From Thermomicrobiales bacterium (lineage in GTDB: Bacteria; Chloroflexota; Chloroflexia; Thermomicrobiales; CADCWN01), in NCBI GenBank assembly GCA_030446685.1, contig JAUJMV010000019.1, forward strand, positions 56,736 to 120,735: 64,000 bases of DNA, read 5' to 3'. Below the pieces are notes generated by a model. The model was not told the DNA's origin and ran no database searches. It saw only the letters and a list, made by a program, of their open reading frames with translations. A program made the position numbers and the translations under genes. The stretch's first letter is position 1, and each line of letters starts with the position of its first letter. Of this stretch, positions 8,711 through 16,950 are shown piece after piece.

Positions 8711-9534
8711 TCACTCCTCGTCCGGCGCGCGGACCCACTCGGCCTGGCGCTTCTCGAGGAAGGCCCGGATGCCCTCCTGTCCCTCCGGGCTGGTCCGCAG
8801 GCGCGCGATCAGGGCGGTCGTCGCGGCGCGGGCGGCGTCGGCGTCGAGGGGCGGAGTTGCCGCAGTAGGTCCTTCGCGGCGGCGACCGCGCCCGGCCCGC
8901 TGTCGAGCAGGAGCGCGGTCTGCTCGTCCACCGCCTCATCGAGGGCATCCGGCGGCACGACCCGGTGGATCAGCCCGATCTCGCGCGCCCGCTCGGCGTC
9001 GAACCGCTCGCCGGTCAGGAAGAGGGCGCGCGCCTGCCCCTCGCCGATCCGTCGCAGCACGAAGGGCGCGATCACCGCGGGCGCGATGCCCAGCTTGACC
9101 TCGCTGAACCCGAAGCGCGCCCCCGCCGCCGCGATCGCCAGGTCGCAGACCGCCACCAGCCCGACCCCGCCGCCGAACGCCGACCCGTTGATCCGCGCGA
9201 CGACCGGCAGCGGGCAGCGGTCGATCGCCTCGAACATCGCCGCCAGCCGCTCCGCGTCCGCCAGGTTCTCCTCGGGTGTCAGGTCGAGGCTCTGCCGCAT
9301 CGTGTGCAGATCCGCCCCGGCGCTGAACGACGCGCCCGTGCCGGTCAGCACGATCGCGCGCGGCCCGTCGGCCGCGCCCGCCGCCGCGCCGAGCGCCGTG
9401 AAGGCCCCCGTCAACTCCTCGATCAGCCGCGCGTTGAACGCATTGTGGAACTCCGCGCGGTTCAGCGTCACCGTCACGGTCGCGCCGCGCCGCGCCACCG
9501 TCAGATACTGGTACTCGCCGTTCTCGCCGCTCAC
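8711..9534 (-). CDS. Enoyl-CoA hydratase/isomerase family, methylglutaconyl-CoA hydratase-like
   Basis: A crotonase-fold hydratase. GASFSAGADL and FGGGVGLVAVCD form the oxyanion hole, and FGFSEVKLGIAPAVIAPFVLRRIG is typical of methylglutaconyl-CoA hydratase (LiuC/AUH), a step of leucine breakdown. The main frame breaks off near 8850. The expected end (TTALIARLRTSPEGQEG...RAPDEE) is in the next frame down to 8711, so one base is probably missing or added in the GCG run. Start is GTG at 9534. A LiuB-like carboxyltransferase lies nearby on the same strand. Confidence 0.85.
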
Positions 9535-9555
9535 GCGCCCCCCAACGGGGCGGGG

Positions 9556-9695
9556 GCGGAGGGCGGAGGGCGGAGGCGGAAGGTAGCGGAAATCGCCGCC
9601 CTGCCCGCGCCGCTGTCGCTCCCCGCGTTCCCCGTTCCCCGCCCCCGCCTCTCGCGCTCTGTCCTCTGCCTCCGCCCTCTGCCCTCGCCCTCCGC
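9556..9695. repeat. Heptamer array (GCGGAGG) with opposing CTCTGCC-type arm
   Basis: Three GCGGAGG units plus CGGAAGG at 9556-9583 face a degenerate array of pyrimidine heptamers at about 9655-9695. The right arm runs directly into the map stop codon (9696-9698). Confidence 0.7.
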
Positions 9696-10463
9696 TCACT
9701 CCTCCAGCCGGGTAAGAATCTCCGCGCCGCGGTCGGTGACCGCGACCATGTGCTCGAACTGCGCCGATAGCTTGCCGTCCACCGTGACCACCGTCCAGCC
9801 GTCGGACAGCTCGCGCCAGTCCGGCGACCCCTCGTTGATCATCGGCTCGATCGTGAAGGTCATGCCGGGGCGCATCCGCAGCCCCGTTCCCGGCTCCCCG
9901 GCGTGCTGCACCGACGGGCCGTCCTCGTGCAGCCGCCGCCCGATGCCGTGCCCGCCCAGGCCGCGCACCACCCCGTACCCGGCCGCCTCCGCGTGCGTCT
10001 GGATCGCGTGGCCGATGTCGCCGATCCGCCCGCCGGAGCGGACCTGCTCGATCCCCCGCCACAGGCACTCCTCGGTCACGCGCAGCAGCCGCTCGGCCTC
10101 GGGCGCGATCCGCCCTACCGGGAAGGTGACGCAGGCGTCGCCGTGGTAGCCGTTGTGGTAGGCCCCGATGTCAATGCCGATGATGTCGCCCTCGCGCAGG
10201 ATCTGCCGTGGGCTGGGGATGCCGTGGACCACCTGCTCGTTGACCGCGACGCAGATCGACGCGGGGAAGGGCGGCTGGCCGTAGCCCTTGAACGACGGCG
10301 TCGCCCCGCGCTTGCGCAGCTCGCGCTCGACGAAGGCGTCGAGGTCGGCGGTCGCCACGCCCGGCCGGACCTTGTCGCGCATCAGCGCCAGCAGTTCGGC
10401 GACGATCCGCCCCGACGCGCGCATCTTCCGGATCTCCCCCGGCGTCTTCAGCCGCACCGCCAT
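9696..10463 (-). CDS. map: Type I methionine aminopeptidase
   Basis: A 255-residue cytosolic enzyme that removes the initiator Met. All five metal ligands of the M24A family are visible: Asp in GIDIGAY, Asp in HGDACVTF, His in GLGGHGIGRRLHE, Glu in FTIEPMI, and Glu in QFEHMVAVT. HGIPSPR is the usual substrate-pocket segment. Length is normal. It sits between the hydratase and the carboxyltransferase genes, with a heptamer array at its 3' end and another inverted element at its 5' end. Confidence 0.95.
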   Translation of the reverse strand: MAVRLKTPGEIRKMRASGRIVAELLALMRDKVRPGVATADLDAFVERELRKRGATPSFKGYGQPPFPASICVAVNEQVVHGIPSPRQILREGDIIGIDIGAYHNGYHGDACVTFPVGRIAPEAERLLRVTEECLWRGIEQVRSGGRIGDIGHAIQTHAEAAGYGVVRGLGGHGIGRRLHEDGPSVQHAGEPGTGLRMRPGMTFTIEPMINEGSPDWRELSDGWTVVTVDGKLSAQFEHMVAVTDRGAEILTRLEE

Positions 10464-10480
10464 CGCGCCACCTTCAGAAA

Positions 10481-10636
10481 CGATCATCACCACGGAGACA
10501 TGGAGAACGAGGGAGCAGAGGGACAAAGTGTTGTCGAAGGTCGCGGATATGAAGCCACATCGTCGTTCCATGAACCGCTGTAGCGACGAACTCCGTGTCC
10601 TCTCCCCGTTCCTCTGTGTCTCTGTGGTGATGATCG
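10481..10636. repeat. Inverted element of the CTCTGTGG family
   Basis: Left arm 10481-10505 (CGATCATCACCACGGAGACA then TGGAG) pairs with right arm 10612-10636 (CTCTGTGTCTCTGTGGTGAT then GATCG) with few mismatches. The outer boundary cuts into the antitoxin-like gene. Related arrays are at 45039 and 57606. Confidence 0.8.
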
Positions 10637-10653
10637 TCGCCGTTGCTCTGCCA

Positions 10654-10845
10654 TCATCGCGGCTGCGTGGCACCACACCGATACTCAGGCCTCTTCCGGA
10701 GTATGTGATCCGGCGACGCGCGAAACGCTGTATCCCACCGCTCTTCCGCCGCCAGTTCCGCCAGGATCAACGCCGCGACCGCGTCCTGTTCGTCATCGGG
10801 AAGCTCGGCGATTTTCGCGAAGGCTTGCTCGATCAGTCGTGTCAT
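10654..10845 (-). CDS. Antitoxin-like small protein, probably C-terminally truncated
   Basis: A 63-residue protein beginning MTRLIEQAFAKIAELPDDEQ, then AALILAELAAEERWDTAF. This is the pattern of small proteins usually annotated as addiction-module or RelB-like components that pair with a toxin. Relatives continue with another acidic helix after RWDEAF; here the tail is RKRPEYRCGATQPR, next to the inverted element at 10481-10636. No toxin gene is adjacent. I read it as a remnant; family is likely, activity doubtful. Confidence 0.5.
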   Translation of the reverse strand: MTRLIEQAFAKIAELPDDEQDAVAALILAELAAEERWDTAFRASPDHILRKRPEYRCGATQPR

Positions 10846-10860
10846 GGCTCCCGCCTTCCA

Positions 10861-12471
10861 TCACATCCGGAACACCCCGAACTCCGTCTCGCCGATCGGC
10901 GCGTTGAGGGCGGCGGCGATGCCGAGGCCCAGGACGGTGCGCGTGTCGACCGGGTCGATGATGCCGTCGTCCCAGAGGCGCGCGGTGCTGTAGTAGGGCT
11001 GCCCCTCCGCCTCGTACTTGGCGAGGGTCGGCGCCTTGAACGCCGCTTGGGCCTCCGGGTCCAGGTCCGCGCCCTGGCGGCGCAGCGCGTCGAGGCGCAC
11101 CGTCAGCAGCACGTTCGCCGCCTGCTCGCCACCCATCACCGAGATGCGCGCGTTCGGCCACATCCAGAGCTGGCGCGGCCCGTAGGCCCGCCCGCCCATC
11201 CCGTAGTTCCCCGCGCCGAACGAGCCGCCGATGATCACCGTGAACTTCGGCACCGCGGCGTTGGCGACCGCCATCACCAGCTTCGCGCCGTCCTTGGCGA
11301 TCCCCCGCCCCTCGTACTCGCGCCCGACCATGAAGCCGGTGATGTTCTGCAGGAAGACGAGCGGGATGCGCCGCTTGGCGCAGAGTTCGATGAAGTGCGC
11401 CCCCTTCAGCGCGCTCTCCGAGAAGAGGATGCCGTTGTTCGCCAGGATGCCGACCGGGAAGCCCATGATGTGCGCGAAGCCGCAGACGAGCGTCGTCCCG
11501 TAGAGCGCCTTGAACTCGTGGAGGCGCGAGCCGTCCACGATCCGCGCGATCACCTCGCGCACATCGTAGGCGCGGCGCAGGTCGGTCGGCACGACGCCGT
11601 AGAGCTCGGCGGGGTCGTGGCGCGGCGGCTCCGGCGGGCGGACCGCGAAGGGCGGCTCCGGCTTCGCGCGCGAGAGGTTGGCGACGATCTCGCGCCCGAT
11701 CGCCAGCGCGTGCTCGTCGTTGAGCGCGTAGTGGTCGGTCACGCCGCTGACGCGGCTATGCACGTCCGCCCCGCCCAGCTCCTCGGCCGTCACCTCCTCG
11801 CCGGTCGCCGCCTTCACCAGCGGCGGCCCGCCGAGGAAGATCGTCCCGGTGCCGCGGACGATCACCGTCTCGTCGCTCATCGCCGGGACGTAGGCCCCGC
11901 CGGCGGTGCACGAGCCCATCACGATCGCGATCTGCGCGATCCCGCGCGCCGACATCTGGGCCTGGTTGTAGAAGATCCGCCCGAAGTGCTCCTTGTCGGG
12001 GAAGACCTCCGCCTGCAACGGCAGGAACGCCCCCCCCGAGTCGACCAGGTAGAGGCAGGGCAGCCCGTTCTCGGCGGCGATCTCCTGCGCCCGCAGGTGC
12101 TTCTTGACCGTGATCGGGTAGTAGGCGCCGCCCTTCACCGTCGCGTCGTTGGCGACGATGACGACCTCCTGCCCCGCGACGACGCCGATCCCGGTCACGA
12201 TCCCGGCGGCGGGCGCCTCACCGTCGTACATGTCCCAGGCCGCCAGCGGGCTGAACTCCAGGAAGGGGGTGTCGGGGTCGGTCAGGCGCGCGATCCGGTC
12301 GCGCACCAGCAGCTTGCCGCGCCCGGTGTGCCGCCGCCGCGCCTCCTCGTCGCCGCCGCGTTGCGCCAGCGCGACCCGCTCGCGCAGCTCGGCCACCAGC
12401 ACCTCGAACCGCGCGCGGTTCTCCGCGAACTCCACCCCGCGCGTGTCGACCGTGCTCTCCAGGATTGCCAT
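10861..12471 (-). CDS. Acyl-CoA carboxylase carboxyltransferase subunit (MccB/LiuB-like)
   Basis: A 536-residue carboxyltransferase that moves CO2 from carboxybiotin to an acyl-CoA. Two crotonase-like halves are seen; [20 protein letters not shown] and [19 protein letters not shown] lie in the first, and [19 protein letters not shown] with [16 protein letters not shown] in the second. Length and these motifs fit methylcrotonyl-CoA carboxylase beta better than the propionyl or acetyl type. The biotin-carrying subunit is not in the window. With the LiuC-like gene it suggests leucine degradation. Confidence 0.9.
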   Translation of the reverse strand: MAILESTVDTRGVEFAENRARFEVLVAELRERVALAQRGGDEEARRRHTGRGKLLVRDRIARLTDPDTPFLEFSPLAAWDMYDGEAPAAGIVTGIGVVAGQEVVIVANDATVKGGAYYPITVKKHLRAQEIAAENGLPCLYLVDSGGAFLPLQAEVFPDKEHFGRIFYNQAQMSARGIAQIAIVMGSCTAGGAYVPAMSDETVIVRGTGTIFLGGPPLVKAATGEEVTAEELGGADVHSRVSGVTDHYALNDEHALAIGREIVANLSRAKPEPPFAVRPPEPPRHDPAELYGVVPTDLRRAYDVREVIARIVDGSRLHEFKALYGTTLVCGFAHIMGFPVGILANNGILFSESALKGAHFIELCAKRRIPLVFLQNITGFMVGREYEGRGIAKDGAKLVMAVANAAVPKFTVIIGGSFGAGNYGMGGRAYGPRQLWMWPNARISVMGGEQAANVLLTVRLDALRRQGADLDPEAQAAFKAPTLAKYEAEGQPYYSTARLWDDGIIDPVDTRTVLGLGIAAALNAPIGETEFGVFRM

Positions 12472-12570
12472 GCGCCCGCTTCCACCCCCACGCCACCGCG
12501 CGCCTGTCGCCGCCCGCACCGGCATGGCAGTATAGCAGACCGGCCGATCGGCCCGGCGCCAGAATACATA

Positions 12571-12676
12571 GGCGGGCAGGCGGGTAGGTGGGTAGGTGGA
12601 TAGCGGACGACGCTACGCCGACCGACCGCGCGGCTCGCCCACGTCCGCTATCCGCCTACCCGCCTACCCGCCCATA
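12571..12676. repeat. Inverted octamer array (GGTGGGTA / CTACCCGC)
   Basis: Left arm 12571-12609 is built of 8-base units (GGCGGGCA, GGCGGGTA, GGTGGGTA, GGTGGATA) ending GCGGACG. Right arm 12642-12676 begins CGTCCGC and continues with CTATCCGC and CTACCCGC units. It lies between the carboxyltransferase and the large membrane protein. Confidence 0.85.
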
Positions 12677-12689
12677 CACCGTCGCCCCT

Positions 12690-14888
12690 TCACGGCCGCG
12701 CCGGCTCGATCCGCAGCCGGCTGATCCCGACGCTGACCCGGCGCGTGTCCTCCCCCAGGCCGAGGTCGGCCGCCGAGCGCGGCGGCTCGACGATCGCGAA
12801 CTCCACCAGGTTGTCGCCCTCGCGCAGCGCGACCGGCGCCTGGATCTCGGTGAACCCGGCGGCGATCGTGTGGCTGCCCACCGGGGTGCCGTTGACCAGC
12901 ACGCGCAGGGTGTAGCTCCGCGCGAAGTTGTGCGCGGTGAAGCGCAGGGTCGCGGTCGCGGCCCCCGGCGCGTAGACGTGCGCGCCCGCCCGCTCGCCGA
13001 TCCAGCGGTAGGGCTCGCCGCCCTGGGGCAGCTTGTCCGGGCCGAACCACCGCTCGTCGAGCGCCACGAGCGCGACCTGCCGCGGCGGCCGGACCTCGTA
13101 GACGGCCAGCCCCTCCCCAGCGAAGATCGGCGCCCGCCCCGGGAAGATCCGCGCCAGGCTCCGCGCCACCCGCGCCCGCTCCTTGTCGCTCAGCCGCTCC
13201 TCGTGGACGACGACGTAGCGGATGCGCTGCGCGGCGAGCCCGGCCTCCCCGATCGCCGCCAGGTCGGTGGGCGCGAAGATGTCGCGGTCGGCCAGCGGGT
13301 AGCGGTCGCTGTCCAGCGCCGCGATCGGCGGCAGATGGTCGAGCAGCGGGTGGGGGTTGTCGCGCGAGAGGTCGCCCCCGACGATCGGCCAGCCGTGCGC
13401 CGTCTGGTCGTACATCGGGAAATCGCGCTCGGCGGTCGGCACGTCGAGGATCCCGTAGCCCGCCGCCGGCGTGGCCGCGAGGCGCGCGTAGAAGGACGGC
13501 GCCGGATCGACCGGCGCCGCGGCCACCGGGGCCGACAGGTACTCGAAACCGATCGCCGCCGTCAGGAGCGCCCCTGCGCCGAGGGCCAGCCCCCGGCCCC
13601 GCCCGGCCGCCAGCGACCGCATCACCACATCCAGGCCGAGCGCCGCCGGCACGGCCAGCATCAGGAACGCGAACTTCAGGAAGACGCAGGGGCTGCGCGA
13701 GATGCTGACGAACGGCAGCGCGCCGTAGAACCGGTACGGCATCGGCGCCGCGACACTGGCGCCGTTGACGTGCAGTTGGGGGCCGAGCGCCAGCGCCACG
13801 TAGAGCGCGAACATCGCCAGCCAGAAGCCGGCCACCCGCCACCGGCGGAGGAGGGCGACGATCGCCAGCGCGGCCGCCACGTAGCTGACCGCGGTGATCC
13901 CCGAGTAGATGTCGGGGCCGTAGATGCGGTCGTAGATCGGCCGGGCGAGCCCCCCCCACAGCGGGTGGAAGGGGTTGGGCAGCAGGAGGGTGACCCCATC
14001 GAGCGAGCGCAGCAGCACCTGCCACGCGGGCCGCCGCGCGAAGGGGTTGGCCGCGAACTCGCGGATCATGTCGATCGCGATCGGCGCCACCAGCGCGGCG
14101 TAGACCGCCGCGACGCCGAGGCCGGCGGCCAGGATGCGCGCGCGCGCGCGCCGATCGCCCGCCCGCCCCACTTCCCACAGGGCGAGGCAGCCGGCGAAGA
14201 TGAAGCAGTAGAAGGCGTACTGCCAGTCGGAGAGCGAGACGAGCAGGAGCAACACCCCCGCCGCACCCATCAGCCAGGGCCGCCGCTCGCGCAGGGCGCG
14301 CAGCAGGCAGAGGGCGAAGAGCGGGATCCAGGTGATCGCGGTGAGGTTGATCTGCCCGAACGAGAGGTGGTAGACCTGATAGGGGTTGGCGGCGAAGATC
14401 AGCCCCCCGGCGAACGCGGCCAGCCGGTTCGGCACGACGTAGTAGACGAGCCAGTAGGCGTTGAACCCGGCCAGCGCCGTCAGCAGCAGCAGCGTCGCCA
14501 GCATCGCCGCCGGCGGGTCGAGGACCAGTTGCAGCGGCACGCTGAGGGGCGCCGCCCCGAGGCCGAGGGCGTGGAAGTAGAGGCTGACCCCCTCGGGGTG
14601 GTAGAGGGAGCGGGTGAAGTACGGCGTGGTGCGGAGGTCGAACAGCGCCTCCTTCGCCCACCAGACGTTCCAGACGTTCTCCCAGCCGTCGATCTCCTTG
14701 CCGGGGATGACCCGGCCGATCTGGAAGCCGAGGGGGAACGTCACGATCAGCGTCGCGACCAGATAGCCGAGCAGCACCGCCGGCGGGAAGGCCCACCGGC
14801 TGAGGCGACCGGAGCGCCGGGGCGCCGCTCGCGACACGGGACACCCCCCGCGAACCGCCCCTTCCCGCGCTGGCGCCCGTGCCGACAA
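12690..14888 (-). CDS. Large polytopic membrane protein, possibly a GT-C type glycosyltransferase
   Basis: A 732-residue protein with roughly 11-12 hydrophobic segments in the first two thirds, then a soluble part. The first outer loop has an Asp/Glu-rich stretch (PGKEIDGWENVWNVWW), the kind of acidic loop found in GT-C lipid-linked glycosyltransferases, and a later PNPFHPLWGG loop. The soluble tail (about 620-732) looks like a beta sandwich and ends VSVGISRLRIEPARP. No specific family name is recognised. The start is uncertain; a GTG near 14837 is an alternative. Confidence 0.6.
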   Translation of the reverse strand: MSARAPAREGAVRGGCPVSRAAPRRSGRLSRWAFPPAVLLGYLVATLIVTFPLGFQIGRVIPGKEIDGWENVWNVWWAKEALFDLRTTPYFTRSLYHPEGVSLYFHALGLGAAPLSVPLQLVLDPPAAMLATLLLLTALAGFNAYWLVYYVVPNRLAAFAGGLIFAANPYQVYHLSFGQINLTAITWIPLFALCLLRALRERRPWLMGAAGVLLLLVSLSDWQYAFYCFIFAGCLALWEVGRAGDRRARARILAAGLGVAAVYAALVAPIAIDMIREFAANPFARRPAWQVLLRSLDGVTLLLPNPFHPLWGGLARPIYDRIYGPDIYSGITAVSYVAAALAIVALLRRWRVAGFWLAMFALYVALALGPQLHVNGASVAAPMPYRFYGALPFVSISRSPCVFLKFAFLMLAVPAALGLDVVMRSLAAGRGRGLALGAGALLTAAIGFEYLSAPVAAAPVDPAPSFYARLAATPAAGYGILDVPTAERDFPMYDQTAHGWPIVGGDLSRDNPHPLLDHLPPIAALDSDRYPLADRDIFAPTDLAAIGEAGLAAQRIRYVVVHEERLSDKERARVARSLARIFPGRAPIFAGEGLAVYEVRPPRQVALVALDERWFGPDKLPQGGEPYRWIGERAGAHVYAPGAATATLRFTAHNFARSYTLRVLVNGTPVGSHTIAAGFTEIQAPVALREGDNLVEFAIVEPPRSAADLGLGEDTRRVSVGISRLRIEPARP

Positions 14889-15170
14889 AACCGCCCCCCG
14901 CTTCTCCGATCGATCGCGCTCGCCTGAGTATAGCAGCCCGCCTTCAGCCGCGGACAGGGCGGTCTGGGCGGCCGGGCGGGGCCGTCGCCGGCATGTGCGA
15001 CGTCCCCGGCCCGCGCCCGGATAGCCGTCGCGGGCCGTGTTCGTCCAGGTTCACATCCGCGCCCCAGAGCGCACAAGCGCGACGCGATTGGGAGCCGACG
15101 GCATGGTTGTGGCAGAATGAGGTCGCGCGATGGGCAGTCCACCGGGCGCGCGGAGGGCACGGGAAGGAAA

Positions 15171-16022
15171 ATGGGACGAATGGTGCGGCGAGCGGGGCGC
15201 TTCGGCGCCTGGCGCGACAGGCTGCGGCGCGGGGACCGCGGCGCCACACGCCGCGGCCTGGACCACCTTGCGGCCGGTCGTCACGCCGAGACGATCGTCG
15301 AATTGACCGCGGCGCTCGCGGCTGACCCGCTGGATACCGCGGCGCTGCATGGCCGGGCGCGCGCCATGATCGCCTCCGGCCGCGCCGCCGAGGCGCTGGC
15401 CGACCTCGACCGGGCGCTCGCGCTCGCCCCGGACGACCCGGAGCCCCACCGCACGCGCGGCCTGCTGCGCCGCAAGCTCGGGCGCGCGGACGGCGCGCTG
15501 GCCGACCTCGACCGCGCGGTCGCGCTCGCCCCCACCTCGGTCGTCTACCTGACCGACCGCGCGATGACCCACCGCCTCGCCGGCCGCTTCGACGCGGCGA
15601 TCGCCGACTACACCCGCGCGCTCGCCCTCGCTCCCGGCGACCCCGACCTCCACCACGCGCGCGGCATCTGCCACCGCAAGGCCGGCGACGAGGCCGCCGC
15701 CGTCGCCGACCTCGCCGCGACGATCGCGCGCAACCCGCGGGACGCCTACGCCCACTACAATCGCGGACTGGCCCTGCTGGCGCTCGACCGGCCCGCCGAG
15801 GCGATCCCCGACCTCGCCCAGACGATCGCCTTCAACCCGGTCTACGCCCAGGCGCACTATCACCTCGCCCTGGCCCACGCCGCGCTCGACGACCGCGCCG
15901 CCGCCCGCCCCGCCCTGGACCGTGCCCTCGCCCTCGACCCGGCGCTGCGCGCCACGGCCGGCCGCGAGCCGCGACTCGCCTCCTACCTGGAAGACCAAGA
16001 CAACGGATCAAACCCGGGCTGA
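15171..16022 (+). CDS. TPR repeat protein
   Basis: A 283-residue protein with a basic N-terminus and about six consecutive tetratricopeptide repeats from residue 30 to 265. Typical repeats are AEALADLDRALALAPDDPEPH, ADGALADLDRAVALAPTS and AAIADYTRALALAPGDPDLH. Such proteins bind partner proteins. No catalytic domain is present. GGGAAGGAAA lies before the ATG at 15171; an upstream in-frame ATG at 15129 lacks a site. The preceding 280 bases hold no recognisable gene. Confidence 0.85.
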   Translation: MGRMVRRAGRFGAWRDRLRRGDRGATRRGLDHLAAGRHAETIVELTAALAADPLDTAALHGRARAMIASGRAAEALADLDRALALAPDDPEPHRTRGLLRRKLGRADGALADLDRAVALAPTSVVYLTDRAMTHRLAGRFDAAIADYTRALALAPGDPDLHHARGICHRKAGDEAAAVADLAATIARNPRDAYAHYNRGLALLALDRPAEAIPDLAQTIAFNPVYAQAHYHLALAHAALDDRAAARPALDRALALDPALRATAGREPRLASYLEDQDNGSNPG

Positions 16023-16200
16023 TCGGCCTGCTTCGCCACTACCTGTGCGCCAGTCCTCCCCCTCGCCCAGGATTGGGAGAGGGGGTGCCGCCCGCAGGCG
16101 GCGGGGGTGAGGGCGTACACCCCCACGACTGGCACCGGGCGTGCGATTACCCGCGGCAGGCCGGTCCTGGCCGGGGCCATCGAGAGGTGAGGAGGGCGAG

Positions 16201-16425
16201 ATGCGCGACGAGGCGATCGAGCGTGGCGAGGAGCGCGGCGCGAGCGAGGCCGCGGGCAACCCGGACGCGGTGCTGAACCCCGGTGACGAGGCGCCGCCCG
16301 GCGCGCCCAGCACCGGCGAGAACCTCTGCCGCGACTGCGGCGGCACCGGCCAGCGCGACGGCGCCGCCTGCCCGACCTGCGGCGGCACCGGCCGCGTCAT
16401 CGAGGCGATCTCCGCTGGCCCGTGA
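16201..16425 (+). CDS. Small DnaJ-type zinc-finger protein
   Basis: A 74-residue protein with a charged N-terminus and two CxxCGGTG units: CRDCGGTGQRDG and CPTCGGTGRV. The four Cys would bind one zinc as in half of the DnaJ central domain. GAGGAGGGCGAG precedes the ATG. No J-domain is nearby, so it is not a DnaJ fragment in an obvious way. The motif is clear; the role is unknown. Confidence 0.75.
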   Translation: MRDEAIERGEERGASEAAGNPDAVLNPGDEAPPGAPSTGENLCRDCGGTGQRDGAACPTCGGTGRVIEAISAGP

Positions 16426-16438
16426 CGGCCCACGCGCC

Positions 16439-16777
16439 TCAGTGCGCGCTGATCACCTCGTAGGGCTCGGTCGTCCCCCGGTATCTGACCTCGACCGGCT
16501 GCTTGCGGTCGAAGTGTGTCTTGATCTCGGGCAAGTCGGCCTTGCTCCCCTCCACCAGCTTGAAGCGGTAGTCCCTGCCGTCAGCACCCCGCACGGTGAA
16601 GGTGCTCGCCGCGGCATCAACGGCCGTGACCTGCCCCCTGACCTCCCGCTCGCCCCCGTTGCCCGTCGGGCCGCACGCCGCCAACGCGAGCGCGGCGCTC
16701 GCCCAGAGCAGCGCGCACAGCAGGGCCGACACCAGCCCCCGCCCAATACGCGCTCTTGTTCGCTGTAATCCCGACAT
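16439..16777 (-). CDS. Small lipoprotein of unknown function
   Basis: A 112-residue secreted lipoprotein. Arg-rich start, hydrophobic stretch, then lipobox ALAAC (Cys near residue 35). The mature part is a small beta-rich domain (REVRGQVTAVDAAASTFTVR...DYRFKLVEG), reminiscent of OB-fold-like domains. It is convergent with the zinc-finger gene, 14 bases apart. Confidence 0.7.
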   Translation of the reverse strand: MSGLQRTRARIGRGLVSALLCALLWASAALALAACGPTGNGGEREVRGQVTAVDAAASTFTVRGADGRDYRFKLVEGSKADLPEIKTHFDRKQPVEVRYRGTTEPYEVISAH

Positions 16778-16827
16778 GTTCTCCGCAATCCTTGTGCTAG
16801 AGCGGCTTGGAACGCCACCGGGCCGGT

Positions 16828-16889
16828 GTAGGGGCGCATGGCGTACGCCTGTGGTCGGCCACGCTCGGGCGTATGCCGCACACCCCTAC
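16828..16889. repeat. GTAGGGGC-type paired palindromic element (GCATACGCC core)
   Basis: Starts GTAGGGGCGCATGGCGTACG and ends GTATGCCGCACACCCCTAC. The ends are inverted, degenerate copies of the element at 22032-22129. Confidence 0.75.
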
Positions 16890-16908
16890 ACGTCGAATCG
16901 GCAACCGT

Positions 16909-16950
16909 CCGCGCTCCGCGCTCCACGACCTACGCGCCACGCCCCACGCC
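16909..16950. repeat. Heptamer array containing the stop codon of the cyclase gene
   Basis: Six consecutive 7-base units on the plus strand: CCGCGCT twice, CCACGAC, CTACGCG, CCACGCC twice. The minus-strand TAG stop of the cyclase gene is the CTA of the fourth unit. Confidence 0.7.
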
